This document shows, piece after piece, positions 12,395 through 12,422 of a stretch of 12,422 bases of DNA. The translations under genes and the position numbers were made by a program. The notes below the pieces were generated by a model. That model ran no database searches, was not told the DNA's origin, and saw only the letters and a program-made list of their open reading frames with translations. The stretch lies in assembly GCA_937880545.1 (NCBI GenBank), contig CALFKA010000194.1, positions 1-12,422 of the forward strand, read 5' to 3'. This DNA comes from an uncultured Clostridia bacterium (lineage in GTDB: Bacteria > Bacillota > Clostridia > Peptostreptococcales > Acidaminobacteraceae). The first letter of the stretch is position 1. Every line of letters begins with the position of its first letter.

Positions 12395-12422
12395 AGATCG
12401 GAAGAGCGTCGTGTAGGGAAAG
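12395..12422 (+). other. Illumina sequencing adapter (not genomic)
   Basis: The last 28 bases begin AGATCGGAAGAGC and continue exactly as the standard Illumina TruSeq read-through adapter as I know it. They are contamination at the contig end and should be trimmed. The last genomic base is 12394, with ambiguity of a base or two if the genome happens to match the first adapter bases. Confidence 0.95.

Noticed and set aside
1..12422. A defence island, prophage, CRISPR array or secondary-metabolite cluster
   Set aside because: All genes are housekeeping, transport, repair or small unknown proteins in normal short operons. There are no repeats, integrases, transposases or toxin-antitoxin pairs that I can see.

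Overview
The window is a dense, ordinary housekeeping stretch of a bacterial chromosome, most likely from an anaerobic Firmicute of the Clostridia/Tissierellia type. The signs are strong AGGAGG-like ribosome binding sites, TTG and GTG starts, a TPP riboswitch in front of thiT, a HesB-like protein whose relatives are often clostridial selenoproteins, an ornithine/alanine-racemase-family enzyme, and a YebC with an MGRIGTI-type N-terminus. The genus cannot be fixed from the sequence. I see no mobile element, CRISPR array, tRNA or rRNA, and no new multi-gene system.

Layout. Positions 1-278 hold the end of a CDP-alcohol phosphatidyltransferase gene, closed by a bidirectional terminator. A minus-strand operon follows: a PLP racemase, then yebC (2210 down to 354). 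From a divergent promoter region at 2211-2294 a plus-strand run begins: YdcF-like protein, small membrane protein, dCMP deaminase (comEB), DUF2500-like protein, ElaA-type acetyltransferase and a 70-residue acidic protein whose stop codon lies in the loop of a terminator. Immediately after come a secreted DUF1002-like protein and a ypfJ-type zinc metallopeptidase gene broken by a one-base frameshift. mutY converges on it from the minus strand. A TauE/SafE permease gene (plus) then converges with a nicotinamidase-like hydrolase (minus). The TPP riboswitch and thiT (plus) converge with a minus-strand pair, GNAT acetyltransferase then radical SAM protein. The window ends with a HesB-like protein, uridine kinase (udk) and the first 39 codons of a manganese-dependent pyrophosphatase.

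Functional links. dCMP deaminase and uridine kinase serve pyrimidine nucleotide supply, and pyrophosphatase pulls biosynthesis forward. ThiT imports thiamine and is shut off by TPP through a riboswitch whose mutually exclusive helices can be traced base by base. Convergent neighbours overlap or abut at their stop codons, and two of the terminators (for ypfJ and thiT) lie inside the coding sequence of the opposite gene. Promoters are repeatedly TACAAT or TATAAT -10 boxes, often with an extended TG, placed very close to the start codon. mutY appears to be leaderless.

Quality notes. The last 28 bases (12395-12422) are Illumina adapter, not genome, so the final gene is truncated artificially. The ypfJ frameshift may be real or an assembly error.
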